Of a DNA stretch of 31,748 nucleotides, positions 24,334-31,467 are shown piece by piece; positions within the stretch are counted from its first letter, which is position 1; every line of letters starts with the position of its first letter. A program made the position numbers and the translations under genes. Location: positions 1 through 31,748 of IMG/VR virus record IMGVR_UViG_3300025141_000459. The stretch is one strand, 5' to 3'. This DNA comes from a virus. The notes below the pieces were generated by a model. It saw nothing but the letters and a program-made list of their open reading frames with translations, ran no database searches and had not been told where the DNA came from.

Positions 24334-26008
24334 AGTCGAAGTCATCCTTGGCAAACTGAGGAAGGTCAGCAAGACTGGCAGCGGATGGCAAGCCTGCTGT
24401 CCTTGCAGAGATGATGACAATAACCCGACTTTGACTGTTGGTTTGGGCAACGAAGACCGTGTTCTGCTCAACTGCCATCGTGGCAACCCATGCAACATCG
24501 ATGAGATATTGGATTCGCTCAACTTGACAATGACGGATCTGTTCCCCACGAAGCAAGAAACACAGAAGTCGAAGCCGAAGCGTAGACATGTCGAAGACTA
24601 TGACTATCAGGATGCAGATGGAAACCTGATCTTCCAAGTCCAACGTTTTGTAGATGAGAACGGAAAGAAGACGTTCACTCAACGTCGCCCAGACGAAGGG
24701 GGTGGCTGGACGTACAGCACCCAAGGAGTCCCGAAGCCGCTGTACCGCTTACCTCAGGTGCTCGCCGCGAAGAGTAACGACGGAATCATCTTTGTGGTTG
24801 AGGGAGAAAAGGATGTTCATGCTCTCGAACGTCTGGGTTGTACGGCAACTTGTAATCCGGGTGGCGCTGGCGGACCCGGTCAACGGAAGTGGACTGACCT
24901 CCACACTCAAACACTTGCTGGAGCGAAAGTTGTTGTTTGCGCAGACAATGATGAGCCGGGCGAGATCCATGCTCGTCATGTTGCTGAAGAACTAACGAAG
25001 GTCGAAGCAAAAGTCAAGGTGGTTCGGCCGCCGAAGCACAGCAAAGATGTTGCTGATCTGCTGGGGAAAGGCGGAGAACTCGCCGACCTCGTGCCACTCG
25101 ACGATGATTCTCCTCAAGACGCGTTCGAGGAGTTCTATCAGGAACTGGCGGGACTCGATGGGGATGTCGAGGCGAAGTTCCGCAAAGCCCAGATGTTGCT
25201 TGAAGCCCGGAACATTCCTGATGATGCAGACAGGGGAAGGCTGGTTTATTGGTCATCGTTCCTGAAGGAAGATGCCGACGACGCTTACGACTGGCTGATT
25301 CCAAACTTGCTGGAACGACAAGAACGTGTGATCGTGGTGGCAGCCGAAGGTGTGGGCAAAACCGTCCTTGCAAGGCAGGTCGCCCTCATGTCGGCTGCTG
25401 GCATTCACCCATTCAAGCGGGATGCGATGCCACCCATTCGCACGTTGATGTTCGATTTCGAAAACCCCGAGCGAATCATCCGCCGAACCTCACGCAAAAT
25501 CCACCATTCGATCAAGATGTTCAAGAAGTCGCAAGAAGTTGACGCACATCTCGTGATCAAACCGGACGGCGTCAATCTGCTCGCTGCCCCGGATCGAGCA
25601 CTCATCGTCGAATACGTTGAGTCGATACGTCCAGACCTCGTGCTCCTTGGCCCGATCTACAAGTCGTTCATTGATCCGGGCGGCCGGACGGCTGAATCTA
25701 TTTCAGTTGAGGTGGCAAAGTTCCTTGACATGATCAGGTCCGAGTACAACTGTGCGCTGTGGCTCGAACATCACGCTCCTCTTGGGTCCGGCAGCCATCG
25801 GGACTTGCGGCCCTTCGGCTCAGCGGTGTGGTCGAGGTGGTCCGAGTTCGGGATTGCTTTGCATCCTGATCTGACTGCGCCGGGGTTGGTGGAAGTGAGG
25901 CATTATCGGGGGATGCGCGATGAACGGGAGTGGCCGACTGGGCTGAAGCGAGGCGAGCAGTGGCCGTTCGAGCCGACTGGATTCACCTCAATGCCAACAA
26001 ACCCTTGA
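24320..26008 (+). CDS. Primase-helicase: zinc finger, TOPRIM and RepA-like P-loop domain
   Basis: 562 residues from ATG 24320; an ATG at 24308 is an alternative and neither has a ribosome site. Cysteines 26, 27, 29, 52 and 58 and H53 form a primase-type zinc module. EGEKD at 161-165 and C-A-D-N-D at 207-211 are the TOPRIM acidic motifs. AEGVGKT at 342-348 is Walker A, with L-V-L-L-G-P near 440-445 as a likely Walker B strand, as in RepA-type hexameric helicases (AAA_25). It would unwind and prime DNA at the phage fork. Last gene of the operon. Confidence 0.9.
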   Translation: MTTPEVEVILGKLRKVSKTGSGWQACCPCRDDDNNPTLTVGLGNEDRVLLNCHRGNPCNIDEILDSLNLTMTDLFPTKQETQKSKPKRRHVEDYDYQDADGNLIFQVQRFVDENGKKTFTQRRPDEGGGWTYSTQGVPKPLYRLPQVLAAKSNDGIIFVVEGEKDVHALERLGCTATCNPGGAGGPGQRKWTDLHTQTLAGAKVVVCADNDEPGEIHARHVAEELTKVEAKVKVVRPPKHSKDVADLLGKGGELADLVPLDDDSPQDAFEEFYQELAGLDGDVEAKFRKAQMLLEARNIPDDADRGRLVYWSSFLKEDADDAYDWLIPNLLERQERVIVVAAEGVGKTVLARQVALMSAAGIHPFKRDAMPPIRTLMFDFENPERIIRRTSRKIHHSIKMFKKSQEVDAHLVIKPDGVNLLAAPDRALIVEYVESIRPDLVLLGPIYKSFIDPGGRTAESISVEVAKFLDMIRSEYNCALWLEHHAPLGSGSHRDLRPFGSAVWSRWSEFGIALHPDLTAPGLVEVRHYRGMRDEREWPTGLKRGEQWPFEPTGFTSMPTNP

Positions 26009-26033
26009 CGTTGTCACACCTCCGTGCTACACT
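26005..26033 (+). promoter_or_regulatory. Octamer-class promoter with TTGACG -35 for a small RNA
   Basis: -35 TTGACG 26005-26010, octamer 26012-26019, TACACT 26028-26033; spacer 17 bp. Predicted start about 26040. Overlaps the stop of the primase-helicase gene. Confidence 0.82.
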
Positions 26034-26039
26034 TGCCTC

Positions 26040-26215
26040 AAGCAAGGGAAGCCCCTACCAACATTCAATATCCGAAACCCAAACTGGCACGCCAGTCGAA
26101 TACGGGGCCATGGACATCACGGCGTGTCGTGTGTGCGGGTTTGATTCCCGTCCCTTGTTGTTACAAAGACCTCGCCCGGCAACCATCTTGGGAACCCGGC
26201 GGGGTTTTTGTTTTT
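26040..26215 (+). ncRNA. Structured RNA with tRNA-like acceptor and T arms
   Basis: Own promoter at the 5' end and a strong intrinsic terminator at the 3' end. Bases 26042-26048 pair with 26152-26158 in a 7-bp acceptor-like stem (one G-U). 26135-26151 forms a 5-bp T-arm-like stem with a 7-base loop TTTGATT. The 86 bases between are too long for a tRNA and hold two alternatives: GCCCC/GGGGC at 26051-26055 and 26104-26108, and an 8-bp helix 26086-26093 with 26121-26128. It could be a tRNA mimic, a decayed tRNA, or a regulatory RNA. I do not recognise a known family. Confidence 0.6.
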
Positions 26216-26349
26216 TGGGAGATCCATCGCTCAACGGTTTCACGCCGAAGATTCAAAGCAAAGCAAATCAGGTCGATCTGGGTTCCGCCCTCGTGCATCT
26301 CACACACATGATCAGAAATCGTCCAAGCCCGGTCAGTCCCGGCGGACAT
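26161..26349 (-). CDS. Small HTH-like protein, 62 aa
   Basis: ATG at 26349, four bases after the stop of the upstream gene, with GAGG ten bases upstream. H-V-C-E-M-H-E-G-G-T-Q-I-D-L-I-C-F-A-L-N-L-R-R-E has helix-turn-helix spacing (about residues 15-45). The C-terminal codons read through the opposite-strand terminator of the small RNA and reach its T arm, so the two are convergent and overlapping. Confidence 0.5.
   Translation of the reverse strand: MSAGTDRAWTISDHVCEMHEGGTQIDLICFALNLRRETVERWISQKTKTPPGSQDGCRARSL
26167..26215 (+). terminator. Strong intrinsic terminator of the small RNA
   Basis: GC-rich stem of at least 8 bp ending in GGGG, followed by T5-G-T6 at 26205-26216. Confidence 0.85.
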
Positions 26350-26353
26350 CAGG

Positions 26354-26788
26354 CTAAGCCTCGATTGACGCAAGGTTGCACCCACACTCCTCGTGGCACG
26401 GATACCCCAACAAATGAATGTGGATCATCGAGAACTGCATAATCGAAGCGATCGACTTAGTCATCGTTCGGTACAGCCATTCGATGTCGTCACCTCGCAT
26501 TAGTTCGAAGGGACCGAGCATCGCAACAAACGGCTCACCATCGCCGTCGTCAACGGAGTCGATAGTGGCATGAATACCCGGATTGGCACATGGGTATCCT
26601 TCTTCATTGGGTTCCGGGTGCTCGCCCTTGCAGATCGGCCAAATCTGCCAAGTATCCAAACGGTAGGCAAAGTTGTAGTAGTTGGAACCTGTCTGTTCAG
26701 ACAGAAGATGGTTGTAGTCGATGAATGTCAAGAACTGATCTTGAGCATCGGGAATGCTCATTGGGCGTCCATGAATGGTTTGTTGCAT
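26354..26788 (-). CDS. Hypothetical protein, 144 aa
   Basis: ATG at 26788 with GGAAAGG upstream. Contains F-I-D-Y-N-H-L-L-S, W-Q-I-W-P-I-C-K-G-E-H-P, A-M-L-G-P-F-E-L-M-R-G-D-D and a C-terminal cluster G-Y-P-C-H-E-E-C-G-C-N that may bind metal. Not recognised. Promoter unclear: TAAACT upstream is a weak -10 without a -35. Confidence 0.68.
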   Translation of the reverse strand: MQQTIHGRPMSIPDAQDQFLTFIDYNHLLSEQTGSNYYNFAYRLDTWQIWPICKGEHPEPNEEGYPCANPGIHATIDSVDDGDGEPFVAMLGPFELMRGDDIEWLYRTMTKSIASIMQFSMIHIHLLGYPCHEECGCNLASIEA

Positions 26789-26846
26789 TGCATCACCTTT
26801 CCACTCATGTTTAGTTTACCTCGGGACTAAGCGAGGAGAACTCATC

Positions 26847-27044
26847 CTAGAATAAAGACTCGTCTTGTTTCTTCCTACGATGCAATCGTTCTATGTCTAG
26901 ACACACCTTGTGTGCCCAGCCCGTAGGAGCGGAAGCCAGCATCATCGTCTTGGTGGTTTTCCCGACCCAGCCAACGACTCGCCTGTAGGCGCTGTCGTCT
27001 ACGTTGCTAACCGGCTCGCCACAGAACTCGCAGTTGAACTTCAC
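26847..27044 (-). CDS. Small zinc-binding protein, 65 aa
   Basis: GTG at 27044 overlaps the DUF932 stop (GTGA). C-E-F-C-G-E-P-V at the start and a later A-H-K-V-C-L could complete a zinc site. The C-terminus is basic (L-H-R-R-K-K-Q-D). Coupled to the DUF932 gene. Function unknown. Confidence 0.7.
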   Translation of the reverse strand: MKFNCEFCGEPVSNVDDSAYRRVVGWVGKTTKTMMLASAPTGWAHKVCLDIERLHRRKKQDESLF

Positions 27045-28039
27045 ACGAGTGACAGTACCGCGTCCTGCGCCTTCAACTTGGAAACGTAGGATTTGTTGCC
27101 AATCGTCATGGAGCGGATGGCGTTCTTGTTTGCATCATCCGACCAATGATGATCGAAGTATTCGACGACGGAGTTGTAGAGCGTCCATCCGTTGTAGCCG
27201 TAACCTCCGGCGTTGCGAGGGTTGCCGTACAGTTGCCGAACCTTCGTGAGTATCTCGTCCCGGTTCTCCCGCTTGCGGTCGGTGTCGATATTCTGGATCG
27301 GCCAAACTGTGTTCAACACGGTGTCGATCTTGTTGCTGCCGGGTGGCACTGGAATCGCCAGCATCTGCTCGGCACACTTCTTGAACTCTCGTGCCCAGTC
27401 GTCCGAAATACCCAAGACCTGATTGGCTTCCGTCAGCGCAGTCTCTACGTTGGCGGTGTGTCGTGCGGTGAACACGGATCGTGCTGTCTGGAGTCCGAAT
27501 CTGACCGTGTTTGCGCAAACGGCACGGATGTCGGTACAGGCGTAGGTGATCGGTTGCGTTCCATCGTGGCTGGTCGATACGACGAGGTAGCGGCTCAACT
27601 TGTCGTGGACACCCATCGGGTCAATGATCAGAGTGCCGAGGTCGATGGTTGCGAAGAACTGCTTGCCATCGTTGAGCACTCCGGCGGTATCCATGATGGC
27701 GTCACCCTTGGATGCGCCAACCACGTTGATTGCTTTGTCGAGAACGGTGCTGTTCTGCACGACGTGATAGCGGTCCTTCACCGTTTCGAACGGTACGACA
27801 GTCCCGTCGTCGTTGATCCGGGCGGTGATGTAGCGTCCTTTCATTTCACGAATGACGCCGTCGCTTTCGAAGAGTACGGGCAGCAAGGCAACCTGATAGT
27901 CGGCTTTCGCTAGCCGGAGCATTTCGTCTGGGGTTTGGTGTCCTTCGACTGCTTTGCCGAGTCGATGCCAAGGGGCACCGCCTTCTTTGCGATAGGCGAA
28001 GGAGGCTTCGCCTTCTTTGATTTCGAGTTCGTGTGCCAT
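27041..28039 (-). CDS. DUF932-family protein (phage/plasmid-like TIGR03299 type), 332 aa
   Basis: ATG at 28039 after AGGAG. The start (A-S-F-A-Y-R-K-E-G-G-A-P-W-H-R-L-G), the K-D-R-Y-H-V-V-Q-N segment, L-S-R-Y-L-V-V-S-T-S-H-D-G-T, and A-C-T-D-I-R-A-V-C-A-N-T fit the DUF932 family. The family is common on actinophages and plasmids and has no agreed function. Leads a two-gene operon from a promoter that overlaps the plus-strand helicase promoter. Confidence 0.9.
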   Translation of the reverse strand: MAHELEIKEGEASFAYRKEGGAPWHRLGKAVEGHQTPDEMLRLAKADYQVALLPVLFESDGVIREMKGRYITARINDDGTVVPFETVKDRYHVVQNSTVLDKAINVVGASKGDAIMDTAGVLNDGKQFFATIDLGTLIIDPMGVHDKLSRYLVVSTSHDGTQPITYACTDIRAVCANTVRFGLQTARSVFTARHTANVETALTEANQVLGISDDWAREFKKCAEQMLAIPVPPGSNKIDTVLNTVWPIQNIDTDRKRENRDEILTKVRQLYGNPRNAGGYGYNGWTLYNSVVEYFDHHWSDDANKNAIRSMTIGNKSYVSKLKAQDAVLSLV

Positions 28040-28060
28040 GGGAGTCTCCTGTCTCTGGTG

Positions 28061-28090
28061 TTGACAATAATCTATCTCAAAGAGTATTGT
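28061..28090 (+). promoter_or_regulatory. Promoter TTGACA-N18-TATTGT for the helicase operon
   Basis: -35 TTGACA 28061-28066, -10 TATTGT 28085-28090. ATG at 28099 lies eight bases past the -10, so the first gene may be leaderless or nearly so. Confidence 0.7.
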
Positions 28091-28097
28091 ATGTCAA
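28069..28097 (-). promoter_or_regulatory. Promoter TTGACA-N17-TAGATT for the DUF932 operon
   Basis: Minus strand -35 TTGACA 28092-28097, -10 TAGATT 28069-28074. It occupies almost the same DNA as the opposing plus-strand promoter. Confidence 0.72.
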
Positions 28098-28098
28098 C

Positions 28099-28278
28099 AT
28101 GGCCCGAGAGAAATATGTCCCCTCCTATGATCACTTGGCCGATGCGTGCTTCTGGGTGCATTGGCTGGACAGCAACCAAGAACTGCATCACACGCTCCGG
28201 TCGTTGTCGGCGATCATCCCTGCTGACGCCCAGTTCGTGCTACTGCACAATCCGACTGAGGCGGAACTGGACGAATAA
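28099..28278 (+). CDS. Small protein, 59 aa, first of the helicase operon
   Basis: ATG at 28099 just after the -10; no ribosome site. Y-V-P-S-Y-D-H-L-A-D-A-C-F-W-V-H-W-L-D and I-P-A-D-A-Q-F-V-L-L-H-N-P. Reads as a compact protein. Not recognised. Confidence 0.68.
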   Translation: MAREKYVPSYDHLADACFWVHWLDSNQELHHTLRSLSAIIPADAQFVLLHNPTEAELDE

Positions 28279-28279
28279 C

Positions 28280-28513
28280 ATGACGAACACGACCTTTGGC
28301 GAATACGGGTATCGGCTCGTATATGTGCAGGCAGCGTTACGGGTTCCGGCTCATTGGTCGAATGAAGAGGTGACGAAGGTTTGTCGGTTGGCGATGATCG
28401 ACGAGATGGGGGAGTTCACAATGGAATATGGTTATGTGGTGCATAGCCGCCTGATCGAACTGGCCCTCGACAGCGAGATGGAGTTTTGGGACGGCAGCGA
28501 GTCCCGTGAGTGA
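28280..28513 (+). CDS. Small protein, 77 aa
   Basis: ATG at 28280, one base after the previous stop. F-G-E-Y-G-Y-R-L-V-Y-V-Q-A-A-L-R-V-P-A-H-W-S, then a helix W-S-N-E-E-V-T-K-V and an acidic end. Overlaps the helicase start by 8 bp. Function unknown. Confidence 0.68.
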   Translation: MTNTTFGEYGYRLVYVQAALRVPAHWSNEEVTKVCRLAMIDEMGEFTMEYGYVVHSRLIELALDSEMEFWDGSESRE

Positions 28514-30428
28514 CAAGCAAGTTCTCCTCGCCGATGATCATCTGGCGGTCATGTCTCCATACGATGCGTCGGAAGTGGCGGCCATCAAGAAGGTGGCGGG
28601 TGCTCGTTGGGATCGGCTGGCAAAGGTTTGGCGTGTGCCAGTCACGAGTTTGCCGGAGGTGTTGGAATATGCGGCGGCTTGGAACTATCACGTTGACCCC
28701 GAGGTCAAGGTACTCGAACTGCCTCAACATCCGGGGGGCAAGGAAGGCGTGGAGGAGGACAGCAATCTGCTGCTGATTCGCTTCGCCTACGATCCGGTAA
28801 AGATTACTTCAGTCAAACAAATCGCTGGCGTGGTGTGGGACACAGATCGAAAGGGGTGGCGGGCACCGATGTCAAGTCTGGGTGAGGTGGTGTTGTGGGC
28901 GGAGGAGTTTGGATTGCCGGTGGAAGGCAACCTGATTGCTTTGCGAGATGAGGTCGTGACTGCACGGAATCAGGCAATCGCACGATCGCGATCGTTAGAT
29001 GCAGACATCGAGGTGCCGGGGCTTGTCGGCGAGTTGCTGGGGTATCAACGAGCCGGAGTTGCGTATGCGACCGAGAAGAAGAAATGCTTCATCGCTGACG
29101 GAATGGGGTTGGGTAAAACGCTTGAGGCGCTGGCGTCAATCGAATGGTCAGCGGCACAGGGGAATCCGGCGTTTCCGGCATTGGTGGTGTGTCCGCCATT
29201 GCTGTTGCTGAACTGGAAGGCGGAGATTGAGAAGTTCTTCCCGCATCGAACAGTCAACATGGTCAAAGACCGAAAGGCGTGGCCCGAGACACAGGCCGAC
29301 TACCTTCTTATTGGCTACTCTAACATACACCACTGGAAAAGTCAACTGATAGATTTCCATTCGTATGTATTCGACGAGTCGCAATATGTGAAGAACCCGG
29401 AGGCACAACGAAGTCGGGCCGCCGTTCAGATTGCAAAGACATGCGTCGAAGGTGGACTCGTGCTCTGCCTCACCGGAACTCCGATCACGAACCGTCCCGC
29501 AGAGTACGCCAATCAACTCAACCTGATCGGGAAACTGAAAGAGTTTGGAGGGAAGTGGGGTTTCTACAAACGATATTGCAATGCGTTTCGAGACAGGTTC
29601 GGTCATTGGCACTTCGAAGGATCTTCCAACTTGGAGGAACTCAACGACCGACTGCGGGCAACTTGCTACATTCGGCGGACTAAACCCGAGGTGATGCCAG
29701 AGTTGCCACCGATTCGTCACGCCGAGTGGCTGATCGACCCGGATGCGAAGGTGATGCGGGACTATCGGAAGGCGGAGGAGAACATCGTTGAGTTTGTGGC
29801 GAACCGGGCGGCCGAGATTGCGGAGGAGTTGGGGCAGTCACCCAGATCGGCGGCAGTTCGGGCAAGGTTTCGGGCTGAGGCGAGTGAACATTTGGTGAGG
29901 TTGGCAGTTCTGAAGCGTTTGGCTGCGATGGCGAAGTTGCCTGCTGTTGTTGAGTGGGTGGAAACGGCAATCGAAGATGGGGAGAAGGTGGTGGTGGCGG
30001 CGCATCATCGAGATGTGGTTGATGCGTTGGCGGCGAAGTTCGGAGGACTGAAGATCCAAGGGGGGATGAGTCCCGAGGCAGTCGAGAGAGTGAAGGCGAA
30101 GTTTCAGACGGGGACGTTGGAAGAAGCGCCAGTCATCGTGTTGTCGATTCAGGCGGCGAAGACAGGTCACACGTTGACGGCGGCACAAAACGTTTTGTTC
30201 GTGGAGTTACCTTGGAGTCCGGCGGATGTCGATCAGGTCGCTTCGCGATGTCATCGCATCGGACAAACGGGGTCGGTTCAGGCGACGTATGCGTTGGCGG
30301 CGGACACAATCGACGAGGCGATCTTTGCGTTGATTGGTCGGAAGCGTGGTGTGGTCGATGCGGCGACTGAGGGTGATGCGTCGGTGAGGTCGGTGTCAGT
30401 TAGCGAGTTGTTCGACAGATTCTTCTGA
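28506..30428 (+). CDS. SNF2-family DNA helicase/translocase (HARP-like N-terminus), 640 aa
   Basis: GTG at 28506. Two short modules of similar pattern open the protein (about 15-65 and 90-140: K-K-V-A-G-A-R-W-D then K-Q-I-A-G-V-V-W-D), as in HARP-type domains. The helicase core follows: GMGLGKT 199-205 (Walker A), DESQ 290-293 (DExx box), LTGTP 322-326 (motif III), and Q-V-A-S-R-C-H-R-I-G-Q (motif VI). This is a double-strand DNA translocase that can anneal or remodel forks. A copy of the 14-bp palindrome at 28982-28995 is read as A-R-S-R-S-L between the N-terminus and the core. Confidence 0.92.
   Translation: MSDKQVLLADDHLAVMSPYDASEVAAIKKVAGARWDRLAKVWRVPVTSLPEVLEYAAAWNYHVDPEVKVLELPQHPGGKEGVEEDSNLLLIRFAYDPVKITSVKQIAGVVWDTDRKGWRAPMSSLGEVVLWAEEFGLPVEGNLIALRDEVVTARNQAIARSRSLDADIEVPGLVGELLGYQRAGVAYATEKKKCFIADGMGLGKTLEALASIEWSAAQGNPAFPALVVCPPLLLLNWKAEIEKFFPHRTVNMVKDRKAWPETQADYLLIGYSNIHHWKSQLIDFHSYVFDESQYVKNPEAQRSRAAVQIAKTCVEGGLVLCLTGTPITNRPAEYANQLNLIGKLKEFGGKWGFYKRYCNAFRDRFGHWHFEGSSNLEELNDRLRATCYIRRTKPEVMPELPPIRHAEWLIDPDAKVMRDYRKAEENIVEFVANRAAEIAEELGQSPRSAAVRARFRAEASEHLVRLAVLKRLAAMAKLPAVVEWVETAIEDGEKVVVAAHHRDVVDALAAKFGGLKIQGGMSPEAVERVKAKFQTGTLEEAPVIVLSIQAAKTGHTLTAAQNVLFVELPWSPADVDQVASRCHRIGQTGSVQATYALAADTIDEAIFALIGRKRGVVDAATEGDASVRSVSVSELFDRFF
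28982..28995. repeat. 14-bp palindrome ACGATCGCGATCGT (copy 2, coding)
   Basis: Inside the helicase gene. Flanks match the terminal-field copies too, from CAGGCAATCG to GTTAG, beyond what coding need explains. Confidence 0.8.
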
Positions 30429-30812
30429 TTCGCACGATCGCGATCGTACCTTTTGGGTGGTGCGTTGCGTCGTCTTTCTGATACGACGGAGGGTGTGGCG
30501 TTCCCGTTGGTTCCTGCCTCCCCAGATGCCGTGGTCGATCATGTTGACCATGGCGAACTCTAGGCAACGGGTCTGAACGGGACAGGTGGCACAGATCGCT
30601 TTGGCTATCTTGGCATCCCGAAAGAAGTTGGGGGTGCTTGACTTTCCGAACCAGAGGCTGGTGTCGTGTCCGCTACAGGCGGCGGCGTCGATCCATTCCC
30701 ACGAGGAGTCGTTGAGTCCGAGGCTGTCGAGTCCGGCTTCGAGAGCGGCGTTGTGGGCGGCGGCGACGTATTCTCCGTCGTGGTTTTGATGAGGCTTGCG
30801 TTTTCTGGTCAT
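30396..30812 (-). CDS. WhiB-family transcription regulator with extended ends, 138 aa
   Basis: ATG at 30812 overlaps the upstream stop (ATGA). Cysteines 46, 74, 77 and 83 and GIWGG at 95-99 define a Wbl core, with R-N-Q-R-E-R following. N-terminal (about 40 residues) and C-terminal (about 30 residues) extensions are longer than in the other copy at 23280. The C-terminal codons overlap the helicase 3' end by 33 bp and include the palindrome at 30435. Confidence 0.9.
   Translation of the reverse strand: MTRKRKPHQNHDGEYVAAAHNAALEAGLDSLGLNDSSWEWIDAAACSGHDTSLWFGKSSTPNFFRDAKIAKAICATCPVQTRCLEFAMVNMIDHGIWGGRNQRERHTLRRIRKTTQRTTQKVRSRSCESEESVEQLAN
30435..30448. repeat. 14-bp palindrome ACGATCGCGATCGT (copy 3)
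   Basis: Within the C-terminal codons of the second WhiB gene, just after the helicase stop. Confidence 0.8.
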
Positions 30813-31162
30813 GTGGACGAGAGATTTTCGATGTAGTTAGTAGCGATGGTGGTTGCCATGGTGATTGAGGCGACGATGAATAGGGCGGCGGCTGGTATGC
30901 CTGTTGCTTCCATGGAGTCTGCGAATCCGTCGAGATCCCGTGAGGCTTCGATCATTTCTTTGAGGTGGTCACCGTCGAGGACGACGACGAGTCGGTTCGC
31001 TTCGGGTATTTCGATGACTTCGGGAACGAGGGGGTCGGTGACCGATCCTGAGGCTCCGGTGACGATGGAGACTTCGTAGCCTTTGTATTGGACGATGGCG
31101 AGGGTGTCGTTGTTGTCGTCACCTAGTTGAGTCCATTTGATTTCGGGGTCGAAGTCAGACAT
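30809..31162 (-). CDS. Hypothetical protein with C-terminal membrane span, 117 aa
   Basis: ATG at 31162 overlaps the upstream gene by 8 bp; an in-frame ATG at 31183 is the alternative. The first part is soluble and beta-rich (I-K-W-T-Q-L-G-D-D-N, Y-E-V-S-I-V-T-G). The last 30 residues hold one hydrophobic helix (A-A-L-F-I-V-A-S-I-T-M-A-T). ATGA-coupled to the second WhiB. Function unknown. Confidence 0.68.
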   Translation of the reverse strand: MSDFDPEIKWTQLGDDNNDTLAIVQYKGYEVSIVTGASGSVTDPLVPEVIEIPEANRLVVVLDGDHLKEMIEASRDLDGFADSMEATGIPAAALFIVASITMATTIATNYIENLSST

Positions 31163-31394
31163 TGTTGTCACGGTCTTGGTCATAGGGTGGGGGGGTATCG
31201 GGTTGGGGTGGGATGATCCGAACGTTTCCACCGACGAGGTGGTTGACACGACGACGGGCGGCGTGTGAGAGGCGTTGGGTTTGGAGGCGTCGGTCTTTGA
31301 TGAACTCCCATGTCATCCCGATGAGGGCGAATGAGAGGGCACCGATGATGAACCCCCAGACGAGGGCGGCGAGTTGGCTTGCGTTGATGATCAT
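31155..31394 (-). CDS. Single-span membrane protein, 79 aa
   Basis: ATG at 31394 with AGGAG nine bases upstream. The much longer open frame continues upstream only because the repeats lack stops, and is rejected. Residues 8-30 form a membrane helix (A-A-L-V-W-G-F-I-I-G-A-L-S-F-A-L-I-G); the rest is basic then proline-rich (P-P-Q-P-D-T-P-P-P-Y). First gene of a three-gene unit ending with WhiB. Confidence 0.75.
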   Translation of the reverse strand: MIINASQLAALVWGFIIGALSFALIGMTWEFIKDRRLQTQRLSHAARRRVNHLVGGNVRIIPPQPDTPPPYDQDRDNNV

Positions 31395-31431
31395 GTGGTG
31401 TGACTCCTGTGTTGGGTGAGTGTTCGGTGTA

Positions 31432-31460
31432 AGTGTATCAACCTTTGACTCATGTGTCAA
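31432..31460 (-). promoter_or_regulatory. Canonical promoter TTGACA-N17-TACACT
   Basis: Minus strand -35 TTGACA 31455-31460, -10 TACACT 31432-31437. No octamer. Drives the second WhiB operon. Confidence 0.85.
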
Positions 31461-31467
31461 GGATTTA

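Noticed and set aside
26042-26158. A tRNA gene
   Set aside because: The acceptor and T arms pair well, but the interior is 86 bases and I could not place a D arm and a 5-bp, 7-base-loop anticodon arm together. Reported as a structured RNA instead.
26042-26216. Phage attachment site (attP) within tRNA-like DNA
   Set aside because: tRNA 3' ends are common att cores, but no integrase is visible in the window and the unit has its own promoter and terminator.
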